A stretch of DNA of 64,000 nucleotides from Streptosporangium sp. NBC_01755 (GTDB taxonomy: Bacteria; Actinomycetota; Actinomycetes; Streptosporangiales; Streptosporangiaceae). Below, piece after piece: positions 34,598 through 42,427 of this stretch (positions within the stretch are counted from its first letter, which is position 1; each line of letters begins with the position of its first letter). The notes under the pieces were generated by a model. It had not been told where the DNA came from. It made no database searches and was given only the letters and a program-made list of their open reading frames with translations. The stretch covers positions 5,828,001 to 5,892,000 of the forward strand of contig NZ_CP109131.1 in NCBI RefSeq assembly GCF_035917995.1, written 5' to 3'. Both the position numbers and the translations under genes were made by a program.

Positions 34598-35500
34598 TCA
34601 AGACTTCGCGTACAGGGCCTGCCAGTAGTGGCTCCACGGGGTTCCCCAGCCGTCCGCGACGAGTCGCCAGTCGTCGCCGGGCCGGTAGACCTCGACGAAA
34701 CGCTTGGACTGGGCCTGGACCGCCTCGCTGTCGTGGATGTCGATGATCTCGCGGAGCAGACCGGATTCGAGGGCCTGCCGGACCACGGCCTGCCCCTCGT
34801 AGTGTCCGTCCAGGTCCGGGTCCAGGTACTTGCCGACCGGGTTCTTCGTGTAGAAGTGCGTGGTGATGTCGTCGATGAGGGACAGGTAGTTCCGGACCGT
34901 GTTCGCGGGCATCTCGGCGAACGAGTCGATGTTGACGCACAGGTCGAAGGGCTCACCGCCGGAGAGGGTGTCCACCTCGTCGATCCCCAGGAACCTGATC
35001 TTCTCGAACTGCTCGCCGCTCAGGACGGTGCGCAGATACTCACGGGAGAGCCTCAGGCAGTTCTCCAGGTCGATGATGAGGTATTCCGCGACATCGTGGT
35101 TCGACAGGATGGTGTGGCAGGACCGGCCGTATCCGGTGCCGATCTCCAGGATCCGGGCGCCGTCCATTTTCACGGATCGTGCCATGAAATCGAGCTCAAG
35201 AACCGCCTGCAGATAGTCCAGGCAGATCGACTCGCCCTTCAGGGTGACCGCGATGGGCTCTCCCACCTGGCGGTTCCGGATCCGGAGCAGGCACTCCCAG
35301 TTTTCCGGCGACAGCTGGCGGCCAAGGTTGTGGATGAGCGTCTTCAGATATCTCTGCCCGTTGACCTCTGGGTTCCAGAGTGCGATTTTGTAGTTTATCT
35401 GGCTGGATTTGAAACGGCTCAGATCGGGGGCGTCGCCCAGTGTGAGATTAGTCTTGTTGATATGTGCCCACTGGGGGCTCTGGCCATATTTATGGCTCAT
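34598..35500 (-). CDS. Sugar O-methyltransferase-like SAM enzyme
   Basis: A 300-residue methyltransferase with ILEIGTGYGRSCHTIL as SAM loop, LIIDLENCLRLSREYL and FDLCVNIDSFAEMPANTVRN, the layout of the putative sugar O-methyltransferases typified by NanM. It would methylate a hydroxyl of a deoxysugar. ATG 35500 has GAGAAAGAG upstream; a longer frame starts at 35560. The 5' part is richer in A and T than its neighbours, which may mean recent transfer. The nearby aminosugar genes make an O-methylated sugar the likely target. Confidence 0.8.
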   Translation of the reverse strand: MSHKYGQSPQWAHINKTNLTLGDAPDLSRFKSSQINYKIALWNPEVNGQRYLKTLIHNLGRQLSPENWECLLRIRNRQVGEPIAVTLKGESICLDYLQAVLELDFMARSVKMDGARILEIGTGYGRSCHTILSNHDVAEYLIIDLENCLRLSREYLRTVLSGEQFEKIRFLGIDEVDTLSGGEPFDLCVNIDSFAEMPANTVRNYLSLIDDITTHFYTKNPVGKYLDPDLDGHYEGQAVVRQALESGLLREIIDIHDSEAVQAQSKRFVEVYRPGDDWRLVADGWGTPWSHYWQALYAKS

Positions 35501-35666
35501 TTTCTGCTCTTTCTCAGGGGGGCGACTCACGCTACGCGGGGCGTCACCCCACGTTCGCACGAGTATCGCGCACCGAGCGTGGTCGCGCCTAGATCGCTTC
35601 CCGGCTCACTCGGGGACGGGAACCCCGGCGTTCCGGGGCTCTCTGGAGCGGGCGGCGGCGTTCGCC

Positions 35667-35810
35667 GATCCCGGTGTCGACGCCGATCGCGGTGCCGGTG
35701 TCGATCGCGGTGCCGGTGTTGATTGCGGCCCCGGTGCCGACCGTGGTCCCGACATTGATCGCGGTTCCGGCGCCGATCGCGGTTCCGGCGCCGATCGCGG
35801 GTGCGATCCT
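35667..35810. repeat. 18-bp minisatellite, eight units
   Basis: Eight 18-bp units beginning GATCGCGGTGCCGGTGTC or variants (35667, 35685, 35703, 35721, 35739, 35757, 35775, 35793). It lies between the 31-codon peptide gene and the O-methyltransferase. Both strands are open in some frames, giving six-residue periodic sequences, but no start or family supports translation. Confidence 0.9.
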
Positions 35811-35861
35811 GACAGGGGGTTGCCGGTGGCGCGGCTGAACGCCCAGGTCGGTACGGGGGTG

Positions 35862-35957
35862 TTACCTGTACGACGGCGGGATGTACTCACAGTTCCACGA
35901 GTTGTTGTCAATAAATTTATCCGATTGTGACATATCAACTATAAGATCACGTTTCAT
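35862..35957 (-). CDS. Short peptide of 31 residues with a strong ribosome site
   Basis: ATG 35957 is preceded by GGGAGG at about 9 nt, one of the best sites in the region. The peptide starts MKRDLIVDMSQSDKFIDNN and ends SWNCEYIPPSYR; it has one Cys, two Tyr and one Trp. The codons are A/T-rich compared with the cluster. It is divergent from the LAL regulator and upstream of the O-methyltransferase, 360 nt away across the minisatellite. It could be a RiPP precursor, a signalling peptide or a leader peptide. I recognise no family, and no RiPP enzyme is next to it. Confidence 0.5.
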   Translation of the reverse strand: MKRDLIVDMSQSDKFIDNNSWNCEYIPPSYR

Positions 35958-36376
35958 GATCACGAACCTCCCTGTGTCGGGCGGACCATCGGCTTGGCCG
36001 TGACGTGGGAATCCGGTCGTCGAGGTGCCGACCGGGTGGTTACGCACGGTTGCCCGCTGACACGGTGGGGCTCGGTGAGCTAGGAATGGTGTCGCTGAAC
36101 AAGACGCTCGCTGACCGGTTCGGAACGTGAAGGAATTCGGGATTGTCGATGCTTTTGCCGTTGGGTCGCCGAGTTTTCCGTGGTGCCGGACCCGATGAAA
36201 CCGCCAGTTCTCCACGAATAGCAGGCCGCCCGCTCCGTTCTCCCACCACAGCCCCGTCGAGAACGACCCCCGTCTGAAGATTCCACGAAGTGGGGGAGTG
36301 GTTCACATCAAATGGACGCGCATCACTCTGCCGCTGTGCAAGACCCGGGTCGCCAGACTAAACGAGGATGTAGTAA
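35958..36376. other. Divergent promoter region before the LAL regulator
   Basis: About 420 bp between the leftward short peptide and the rightward LAL regulator, probably with promoters for both. The section just before the peptide and around 36100-36200 is less GC-rich. I see no clear palindromic operator and no convincing gene. Confidence 0.4.
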
Positions 36377-39163
36377 ATGCTGGCATCGCAGCATCGCAGC
36401 GTACTTGATGTCTTGAAGGGGTTGCTCGCCGAGAGCAGCGCGGGAAACGGCCGGTTGGTGTTGGTCAGCGGGGGGCTGGCGAGCGGGAAGACCGAGTTGC
36501 TGCACGAGTTCTCGCGGGTCGCGGCCGATTCCGGCGCGTTGCTGCTCAGCGCCACCGGGTCCGTGGGGGAGAACACCCTCCAGGCGGGCATGATCGACCA
36601 GTTGTTCCACGGCGCGGGGCTGCCGCCGGAGGTCTCGGACCAGGTGTCACGGCTGATCCGGCGGCACACCGTGACGACCGACGCCACCCGGCAGGCGGAG
36701 GCCGAGGTCGTCCGCGAGATCGGCGATGTCCTGCTGGAGCTGTCCAGGGAGCGCCCGGTGGTCATCGGCGTCGACGCCGTCCATCTCGTGGACGGCCTCT
36801 CGCTCCGGCTGCTCCTCTATCTGTGCCGCAGGATAAGCTCCGCCCGCATTCTGCTGATCATGAACGAGTGGGATCTGCCGCAGTCCACGATCCCGTCCTT
36901 CTACGCCGAGGTCACCCGGGGGTTCCATCGCCGGATCTGGCTGACCCCGCTCTCGGCCTGCGACATCGCCGAGGTGCTGCCCGCACCGATGGATCCGGCT
37001 CTCGCCACCGCACTCCACCGGCTGAGCGGTGGGAACCCGATGCTGGTCAACGCCCTGATCGATGATCACCACGCCGATCCGGGCGGCAGGACCGCCGCCG
37101 ACGGTACGGCGCGGCCGGCGGTCGGGGTGGCGTACGCCCAGGCAGTGATGGCGTGTCTGCACCGGTGGGAGCCGGAACTGCTCGGGGTGGCCCGGGCACT
37201 GGCGGTCCTGGGGGAGCCGAGCTCCGCCGGGCTGACCGGCGGCCTGGCGAAGATCAACCCGAAGGCCGCCGAGCGGGCGGTGGAGGCCATGACCGAGGCG
37301 GGCCTGCTGGCCGGCGGCTGGTTCCGGCACCCGGTGGCCGCCGCGGCGGTGCTGGACGGCATCGGTGCCGAGGAGCGTTCGTGCCTGCACGTTCGCGCGG
37401 CCGGGCTGCTGTACCGGCGAGGGATGTCCACCACGAAGATCGCGGCGCATTTCGTCGCCGCGGACAGGGCGCCGGAGGACTGGGCGACCGGGGTGCTGCG
37501 GGACGCGGCCGAGCAGGCGCTGGCCGGCAACGAGGTGGCCGTGGCCGTGCAGTGCCTGGAGCTGGCCCTGCGCTCGGTCCGCGACGAGGGCGAGCGTCTG
37601 GCGATAACGAAGGTGCTGGTCCGGGCGCTGTGGCGGGTCAACCCCTCGGCGGCCGCGCTGCATCTGCCGCTGCTGCGGGAGGCCCTGCAGCAGGGCTGCC
37701 TGTTCGGCCAGGACGCGGCGGCCGTGGTGCGGCACTCGCTGTGGAACGGCGACGTGCAGACGGCGTCGAGGGCGATGGAGGCGCTGACCGCGACCCCCGA
37801 TCTGCTGAACGTCCAGACCGCCGCCGAGCTCCACCTCACCTACCAGTGGTTCTACGGGACGTCGCGGGGTCCGCACGGGAGGTTCGACACCGCCTCCGCC
37901 TGGGGCGACGAGGCCCGGAGGATGACCACGATCTGGACGCACGGCGACAACGAGGCGGCGCTGGTGAGCGCCGAGAACATCCTGCAGAGCTGCCGGCTCG
38001 GCGAGACCACCCTGGAGGTGGTGGCCATCGCCATGCTGACCCTGATGTACGGGGGCAGGATGGAGCGGGCCATCCACTGGTGTGACGAGCTGATCGACGA
38101 GGCGGTCCGCAGCGGCACACTCACCTGGCAGGCCGTGCTCGGCGCCGTCCGGGCCGATATCGCGCTGCGGCAGGGGGAGGTGGTGGTCGCCGCGGCCAGG
38201 GCGCAGGCCGCCCTGGAGCTGATGCAGGTGCAGAGCTGGGGCATCCTGATCGGCTACCCGAGGACGACGCTGCTGCTGGCCAACACGGCGATGGGGCGGT
38301 ACCAGGAGGGAGCCGAACTGCTGCAGCAGCGGGTGCCCGACGAGATGTTCGCGACCCTGATCGGCCTGCTCTACCTGCACGCGCGCGGTCACTACTATCT
38401 GGCCACCGATCGGGTGCTCGCCGCGATCAGCGACTTCCAGACCTGCGGCAGGCTCATGCAGGACTGGGAGCTCGACCGGCCGATGCTGGTCCCCTGGCGC
38501 AGCGATCTGGCCGAGGCGAATCTCCGGCTCAGCCGCTGGGGGGTGGCCCGCGACCTGGTGGGGGAGCAGATCGACCGGCTGAAACCCATCGACCTGCGGA
38601 CCCGGGGCATCTCCCTGCTGATCCTGGCCGCCGCCAGCGGGCTCGCGCAGCGCCCCGCGCTGCTGCGCGAGGCGGTGGACTGCCTGCGGACGGCGGGCGA
38701 CCGGCTGCTGCTGTCCCGGGCGCTGACCGATCTGGGCGCGGCCCTCCAGCAACTCGGTGAGAGCGACGAGGCCCAGCCGCTGAACTGCCGGGCGATGCGG
38801 GAGGCCGCGATCTGCTACTCCGGCGTGCTGCCCCTGCGGCTCAGCCGGAGCTGGAGCACCGGCCCCGTCCTGCCGGACCCAGGGGAGACCGCCGAGGAGA
38901 GCAACCCGCTGGCGCTCAGCGACTCGGAGTGCAGGGTGGCGGAGCTGGCCGCGCTCGGGCACACCAACCGGGAGATAAGCCGGACGCTGCACATCACGGT
39001 GAGCACCGTCGAACAGCATCTGACCCGCGTCTACCGGAAACTGGGCGTGAAGAGCCGGGCCGATCTGCCTCCGGAACTCGCGCCCCCCGACCGGCGGGCG
39101 TCCGCCGGACCGCCCGAGGCGGGATCGAGAGCCAAGTCGGGCATGCGCGGAATCGCAAAGTGA
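36377..39163 (+). CDS. LAL-family LuxR regulator (pathway-specific activator)
   Basis: A 928-residue large ATP-binding regulator. Walker A is SGGLASGKTE (31-40), with the Walker B region RPVVIGVDAVHLVDG at about 120-134. The middle is helical repeats. The C-terminal LuxR helix-turn-helix is LSDSECRVAELAALGHTNRE, then TLHITVSTVEQHLTRVYRKL. LALs switch on polyketide clusters. ATG 36377 has GAGG 9 nt upstream. It reads in the same direction as the deoxysugar genes that follow after a 28-nt gap, so it may be co-transcribed with them. Confidence 0.92.
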   Translation: MLASQHRSVLDVLKGLLAESSAGNGRLVLVSGGLASGKTELLHEFSRVAADSGALLLSATGSVGENTLQAGMIDQLFHGAGLPPEVSDQVSRLIRRHTVTTDATRQAEAEVVREIGDVLLELSRERPVVIGVDAVHLVDGLSLRLLLYLCRRISSARILLIMNEWDLPQSTIPSFYAEVTRGFHRRIWLTPLSACDIAEVLPAPMDPALATALHRLSGGNPMLVNALIDDHHADPGGRTAADGTARPAVGVAYAQAVMACLHRWEPELLGVARALAVLGEPSSAGLTGGLAKINPKAAERAVEAMTEAGLLAGGWFRHPVAAAAVLDGIGAEERSCLHVRAAGLLYRRGMSTTKIAAHFVAADRAPEDWATGVLRDAAEQALAGNEVAVAVQCLELALRSVRDEGERLAITKVLVRALWRVNPSAAALHLPLLREALQQGCLFGQDAAAVVRHSLWNGDVQTASRAMEALTATPDLLNVQTAAELHLTYQWFYGTSRGPHGRFDTASAWGDEARRMTTIWTHGDNEAALVSAENILQSCRLGETTLEVVAIAMLTLMYGGRMERAIHWCDELIDEAVRSGTLTWQAVLGAVRADIALRQGEVVVAAARAQAALELMQVQSWGILIGYPRTTLLLANTAMGRYQEGAELLQQRVPDEMFATLIGLLYLHARGHYYLATDRVLAAISDFQTCGRLMQDWELDRPMLVPWRSDLAEANLRLSRWGVARDLVGEQIDRLKPIDLRTRGISLLILAAASGLAQRPALLREAVDCLRTAGDRLLLSRALTDLGAALQQLGESDEAQPLNCRAMREAAICYSGVLPLRLSRSWSTGPVLPDPGETAEESNPLALSDSECRVAELAALGHTNREISRTLHITVSTVEQHLTRVYRKLGVKSRADLPPELAPPDRRASAGPPEAGSRAKSGMRGIAK

Positions 39164-39191
39164 ACAGTCCGCCCAATCCCAGGAGTCATCT

Positions 39192-40418
39192 ATGCCAGTC
39201 ACGTCGTCGTGCCGGATCTGCTCGGGCACGGTTCGCGAGTTCCTCGATTTCGGAAGGCAGCCTCTCTCCGACGCGTTCGTGACGCCGGAGGACTTCGACC
39301 GGGAGTTCTTCTTCACCCTCGCCGTGGGGATCTGTGAATCGTGCACGATGGTGCAGCTCATGGAGGAGGTGCCGCGTGACCGCATGTTCCACGAGAGCTA
39401 TCCGTACCTCTCCTCGGGCTCGGCCGTCATGCGCGAGCACTTCCAGGCCGTCGCCAAGCGTTTCCTGGCCACCGAGTTCACCGGCCCCGACCCGTTCATC
39501 GTCGAGCTCGGCTCGAACGACGGCACCATGCTCCAGGTGATCGCCGAGTCGGGCGTCCGCCACCTGGGGGTGGAGCCGTCCGGCGGGGTGGCGGATCTGG
39601 CCGCGGCCAAGGGCGTCCAGGTGCGCAAGGACTTCTTCGAGGAGGAGACCGCCGCCGACATCCTCGCCGACGAGGGACCGGCCGACGTCATCTACGCCGC
39701 CAACACCCTGTGCCACATCCCGTACATGGAGTCGATCCTCCGCGGGGTCGACACGCTGCTGGCGCACGCAGGGATCTTCGTGTTCGAGGACCCGTACTTC
39801 GCCGACATCCTGGAGCGCACGTCGTTCGACCAGATCTACGACGAGCACTTCTTCTTCTTCACGGTCCGCTCGGTCCAGGAGATGGCGCGGAGATTCGGAT
39901 TCGAGCTCGTCGACGCGGAGAGGCTCTCCGTGCACGGCGGCGAGGTCCGCTACACCCTGGCGCGTCCGGGGGCGAGACCGGTGAGTCAGGCGGTGACCGA
40001 CCTGCTGGCCGAGGAGAGCGCGGCCGGGGTCACCGATCCGGCGACGCTGGAGGGCTTCGCCTCCCGGGTCGGGCTCATCCGCGAGCGGTTGCCGGCGCTG
40101 CTGGGCGAGCTGCGCGAGCGGGGCGAGCGGGTCGTCGGATACGGTGCCACCGCCAAGAGCGCGACGGTGACGAACTACTGTGGCATCGGCCCCGAGCTGG
40201 TCCCCTTCGTCTGTGACACGACCGCGGGCAAGCAGGGCAGGCTCACACCGGGGGCGCACATCCCGGTACGGAGCCCCGAGGCGTTCTGTGACCCCTACCC
40301 GGCGTACGCGCTGCTCTTTGCCTGGAACCACGCGCAGGAGATCATGGAGAAGGAGAAGGAGTTCCGCGAGGCGGGCGGCAAGTGGATCCTCTACGTCCCC
40401 GAGGTGCGCGTTGTCTGA
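39192..40418 (+). CDS. NDP-hexose 3-C-methyltransferase (EvaC/TylCIII type)
   Basis: A 408-residue enzyme of the deoxysugar C-methyltransferase family. The N-terminal zinc site is Cys7/Cys10 (CRIC) with Cys48/Cys51 (CESC). The SAM domain has FIVELGSNDG at about 102-111, then GVEPSGGVADLAAAKGV, and the family signature YDEHFFFFTVRSVQ follows. The C-terminal domain has VGYGATAKSATVTNYCGI. It adds a methyl group to C-3 of a 4-keto sugar, giving a branched sugar such as vancosamine. Together with the four sugar enzymes downstream it matches the EvaA-E set. Confidence 0.93.
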   Translation: MPVTSSCRICSGTVREFLDFGRQPLSDAFVTPEDFDREFFFTLAVGICESCTMVQLMEEVPRDRMFHESYPYLSSGSAVMREHFQAVAKRFLATEFTGPDPFIVELGSNDGTMLQVIAESGVRHLGVEPSGGVADLAAAKGVQVRKDFFEEETAADILADEGPADVIYAANTLCHIPYMESILRGVDTLLAHAGIFVFEDPYFADILERTSFDQIYDEHFFFFTVRSVQEMARRFGFELVDAERLSVHGGEVRYTLARPGARPVSQAVTDLLAEESAAGVTDPATLEGFASRVGLIRERLPALLGELRERGERVVGYGATAKSATVTNYCGIGPELVPFVCDTTAGKQGRLTPGAHIPVRSPEAFCDPYPAYALLFAWNHAQEIMEKEKEFREAGGKWILYVPEVRVV

Positions 40419-41427
40419 CCGGCCGCTGGTCGTGGTCCTGGGCGCCTCGGGTTTCGTGGGCTCCGCCCTGGTGGCGGAGCTGGTCCGGCGGGACGTCCGG
40501 CTGAGGCTGGTGGCGCGGAGGCCCGCCGTGGTCCCCCCGGGCCACGCGGCTGAGGCCGAGGTCGAGGTTCGTACCGCGGATCTCACCGTCGCGGGTCAGG
40601 TCGCCGAGGCGATCGCCGGTGCGGACGCGGTGATCAACCTGCTGCTCTACACCGGCGGCGGCGGGACCTGGCGGGCGGCGGAGGACGAGTCGCCGGGGGA
40701 GCGGGTGAACGTCGGCGTGGTACGCGACATCGTCACGGCCATCCGGGCGGAACGCCGGGACGGCCCACCCCCCGTGGTCCTCTTCCCCGGATCGACCTCC
40801 CAGGTCGGCCCGCGGGCGGAGGCCAGGATCGACGGCACCGAACCGGACGCCCCGGTGACCGCCTACGACCGGCAGAAGCTGGCCGCCGAGCGGGAGCTGA
40901 AGGCCGCCACAAAGGAGGGCCTGCTGCGCGGGGTCACGCTCCGGCTCGGCACGGTGTTCGGCGGCCGGGTCTCCCCGACCGCCACCGACCGGGGGGTGGT
41001 GACCACCATGGCGCGCCGCGCGCTGGCGGGTGAGCCGCTGACCGTGTGGAACGACGGAACGGCCGAGCGCGACCTGCTCTACGTCGAGGACGTGGCCGGC
41101 GCCTTCCTGGCCGCGCTCGACCACGCCGACTCCCTCGCGGGCCGGCACTGGCTCATCGGTACCGGCGGCGGTCGCAGCGTGCGCGACATCTTCACGACCA
41201 TCGCGGAGACCGTGGCCGCCCGAACCGGGGCGCCCGCGGTCCCGGTCGTCTCGGTGCCGGCGCCGCCGGACGCCACCGGTATGGACTTCCACAGCGTCGT
41301 CGCCGACCCGGTCGCCTTCCACACGGTCACCGGATGGCAGGCCCGGGTGCCGTTCCGCGAGGCGCTGGAGCGCACCGTCTCCTCGCTGACCTGTGAGGAC
41401 GGGGTGCCGGACGGTCCGCCGCCCTGA
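40411..41427 (+). CDS. NDP-hexose 4-ketoreductase (EvaE type)
   Basis: A 338-residue extended SDR. Nucleotide binding is VVVLGASGFVGSALVAEL (G-x-x-G-x-x-G), the catalytic pair is YDRQK, and TEVF-like substrate loops follow (RLGTVFGGRVSP). It should reduce the C-4 keto group as a late step. The TTG at 40411 has GAGG 6 nt upstream and overlaps the C-methyltransferase stop by 8 nt; the longer frame upstream lies in that gene. The stereochemistry of the reduction cannot be told from sequence. Confidence 0.88.
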   Translation: MSDRPLVVVLGASGFVGSALVAELVRRDVRLRLVARRPAVVPPGHAAEAEVEVRTADLTVAGQVAEAIAGADAVINLLLYTGGGGTWRAAEDESPGERVNVGVVRDIVTAIRAERRDGPPPVVLFPGSTSQVGPRAEARIDGTEPDAPVTAYDRQKLAAERELKAATKEGLLRGVTLRLGTVFGGRVSPTATDRGVVTTMARRALAGEPLTVWNDGTAERDLLYVEDVAGAFLAALDHADSLAGRHWLIGTGGGRSVRDIFTTIAETVAARTGAPAVPVVSVPAPPDATGMDFHSVVADPVAFHTVTGWQARVPFREALERTVSSLTCEDGVPDGPPP

Positions 41428-41438
41428 CGAGGTTCTCG

Positions 41439-41475
41439 GCGACCCCTATCTTGCGCGCGGGCGACCCCTACCTGG
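41439..41475. promoter_or_regulatory. Direct repeat GACCCCTA, possible regulator site
   Basis: GGCGACCCCTATCTTG at 41439-41454 is repeated as GGCGACCCCTACCTGG at 41460-41475, a 21-bp phase, close to two helical turns. Direct repeats with this spacing are the kind bound by SARP regulators, and a SARP is encoded at 55155. It lies 110-150 nt before the epimerase gene. Whether it is a real operator is unproven. Confidence 0.3.
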
Positions 41476-41586
41476 TTGACCCCGCACCGGCGGTCCGAGC
41501 ATGCTGGACCGCACTCCGTGACCGTCCGTCATCCTCGACCGATTGGTGACTGCTGTGACCGAACACCCCCCGGCGGCGCGGCCGTA

Positions 41587-42192
41587 ATGGAATCCCGCGC
41601 GCTCGCCGTCACCGGCGCTTTCGAATTCACTCCCGAGGTGTTCCCCGACGAGCGGGGTCTCTTCGTCTCCCCGTTCCAGGAGGCGGCGTTCGTCGAGGCG
41701 GTCGGACACCCGCTCTTCCCGGTCGCGCAGACCAGCCAGAGCGGTTCCGTACGCGGCGTGCTCCGCGGGATCCACTTCACCCTCGCTCCGCCGGGGACCG
41801 CCAAGTACGTGCACTGCACACGGGGGAGCGCACTGGACATCGTCGTCGATCTCCGGGTCGGCTCCCCGACGTTCGGCGTGTGGGACCAGGTGATGCTGAC
41901 CGGTGAGAGCTTCCGCTCGGTGTACCTCCCGCCGGGGCTCGGCCACGCCTTCGTCGCGCTTGAGGACGACACCGTGATGTCTTACCTGCTCTCGCAGCGG
42001 TACCGGAAGGAGAACGAGTTGGCGCTCTCGGCCTTCGACCCGGAGCTCGGGCTGCGGCTGCCCGAGGGACTGGCGCTGATCCAGTCGGAGCGGGACCGGG
42101 AGGCGCCCACGCTGGCGAAGGCGCGGGCGCTCGGCATGCTGCCCGACCACAAGGAGTGCCTGCGGATCGAGGACACCTTCCGGCAGGTGTGA
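41587..42192 (+). CDS. NDP-4-keto-6-deoxyhexose 3,5- or 5-epimerase (RmlC/EvaD type)
   Basis: A 201-residue cupin epimerase. The catalytic base is His63 in RGVLRGIHF; SVYLPPGLGHAFVALEDDTV carries the second His (120), and MSYLLSQRYRKENE the Tyr region. It inverts C-5 (and possibly C-3) of the 4-keto sugar, giving the L-configuration. ATG 41587 was chosen by family length; no strong ribosome site is visible. It follows the ketoreductase after 160 nt. Confidence 0.9.
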   Translation: MESRALAVTGAFEFTPEVFPDERGLFVSPFQEAAFVEAVGHPLFPVAQTSQSGSVRGVLRGIHFTLAPPGTAKYVHCTRGSALDIVVDLRVGSPTFGVWDQVMLTGESFRSVYLPPGLGHAFVALEDDTVMSYLLSQRYRKENELALSAFDPELGLRLPEGLALIQSERDREAPTLAKARALGMLPDHKECLRIEDTFRQV

Positions 42193-42226
42193 CGACGGCG
42201 TGCGGGAGCCGGTCGCGGCCCGGGGG

Positions 42227-42392
42227 GCGGCTCTGGGCCCAGGGGCGGGGAGCGGTTCTGGGCTCAGGGGAGCCCCGTCTGGGTTCAGGGGAGCTGCTCT
42301 GGGCTCGGAGGAGCCCCGAGCCACAGCCATAGGAAGTCGCGGCCATAAAAAGCCGTGACCGTAGGAAGTCGCGGCCATAAAAAGTCGCGGCC
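42227..42392. repeat. Short tandem repeats between epimerase and 2,3-dehydratase
   Basis: Two sets. At 42227-42318 several imperfect ~21-25 bp units share TCTGGGCTCAGGGGAGC. At 42329-42360 and 42361-42392 a 32-bp unit is repeated with three to four changes, containing GGAAGTCGCGGCCATAAAAA. No gene fits here. The ribosome site of the dehydratase gene lies just beyond. Confidence 0.8.
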
Positions 42393-42427
42393 ATCGGAAG
42401 ATGAAAATTCGTATTAAAGGAGCCAGC

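Noticed and set aside
35606..35938. Proline/serine-rich protein over the 18-bp minisatellite
   Set aside because: The periodicity comes only from the DNA repeat; several frames are open on both strands and no start is supported.
36647..39385. Long minus-strand frame opposite the LAL regulator
   Set aside because: The sense strand has Walker A and LuxR motifs; the antisense has none and crosses the start of the next gene.
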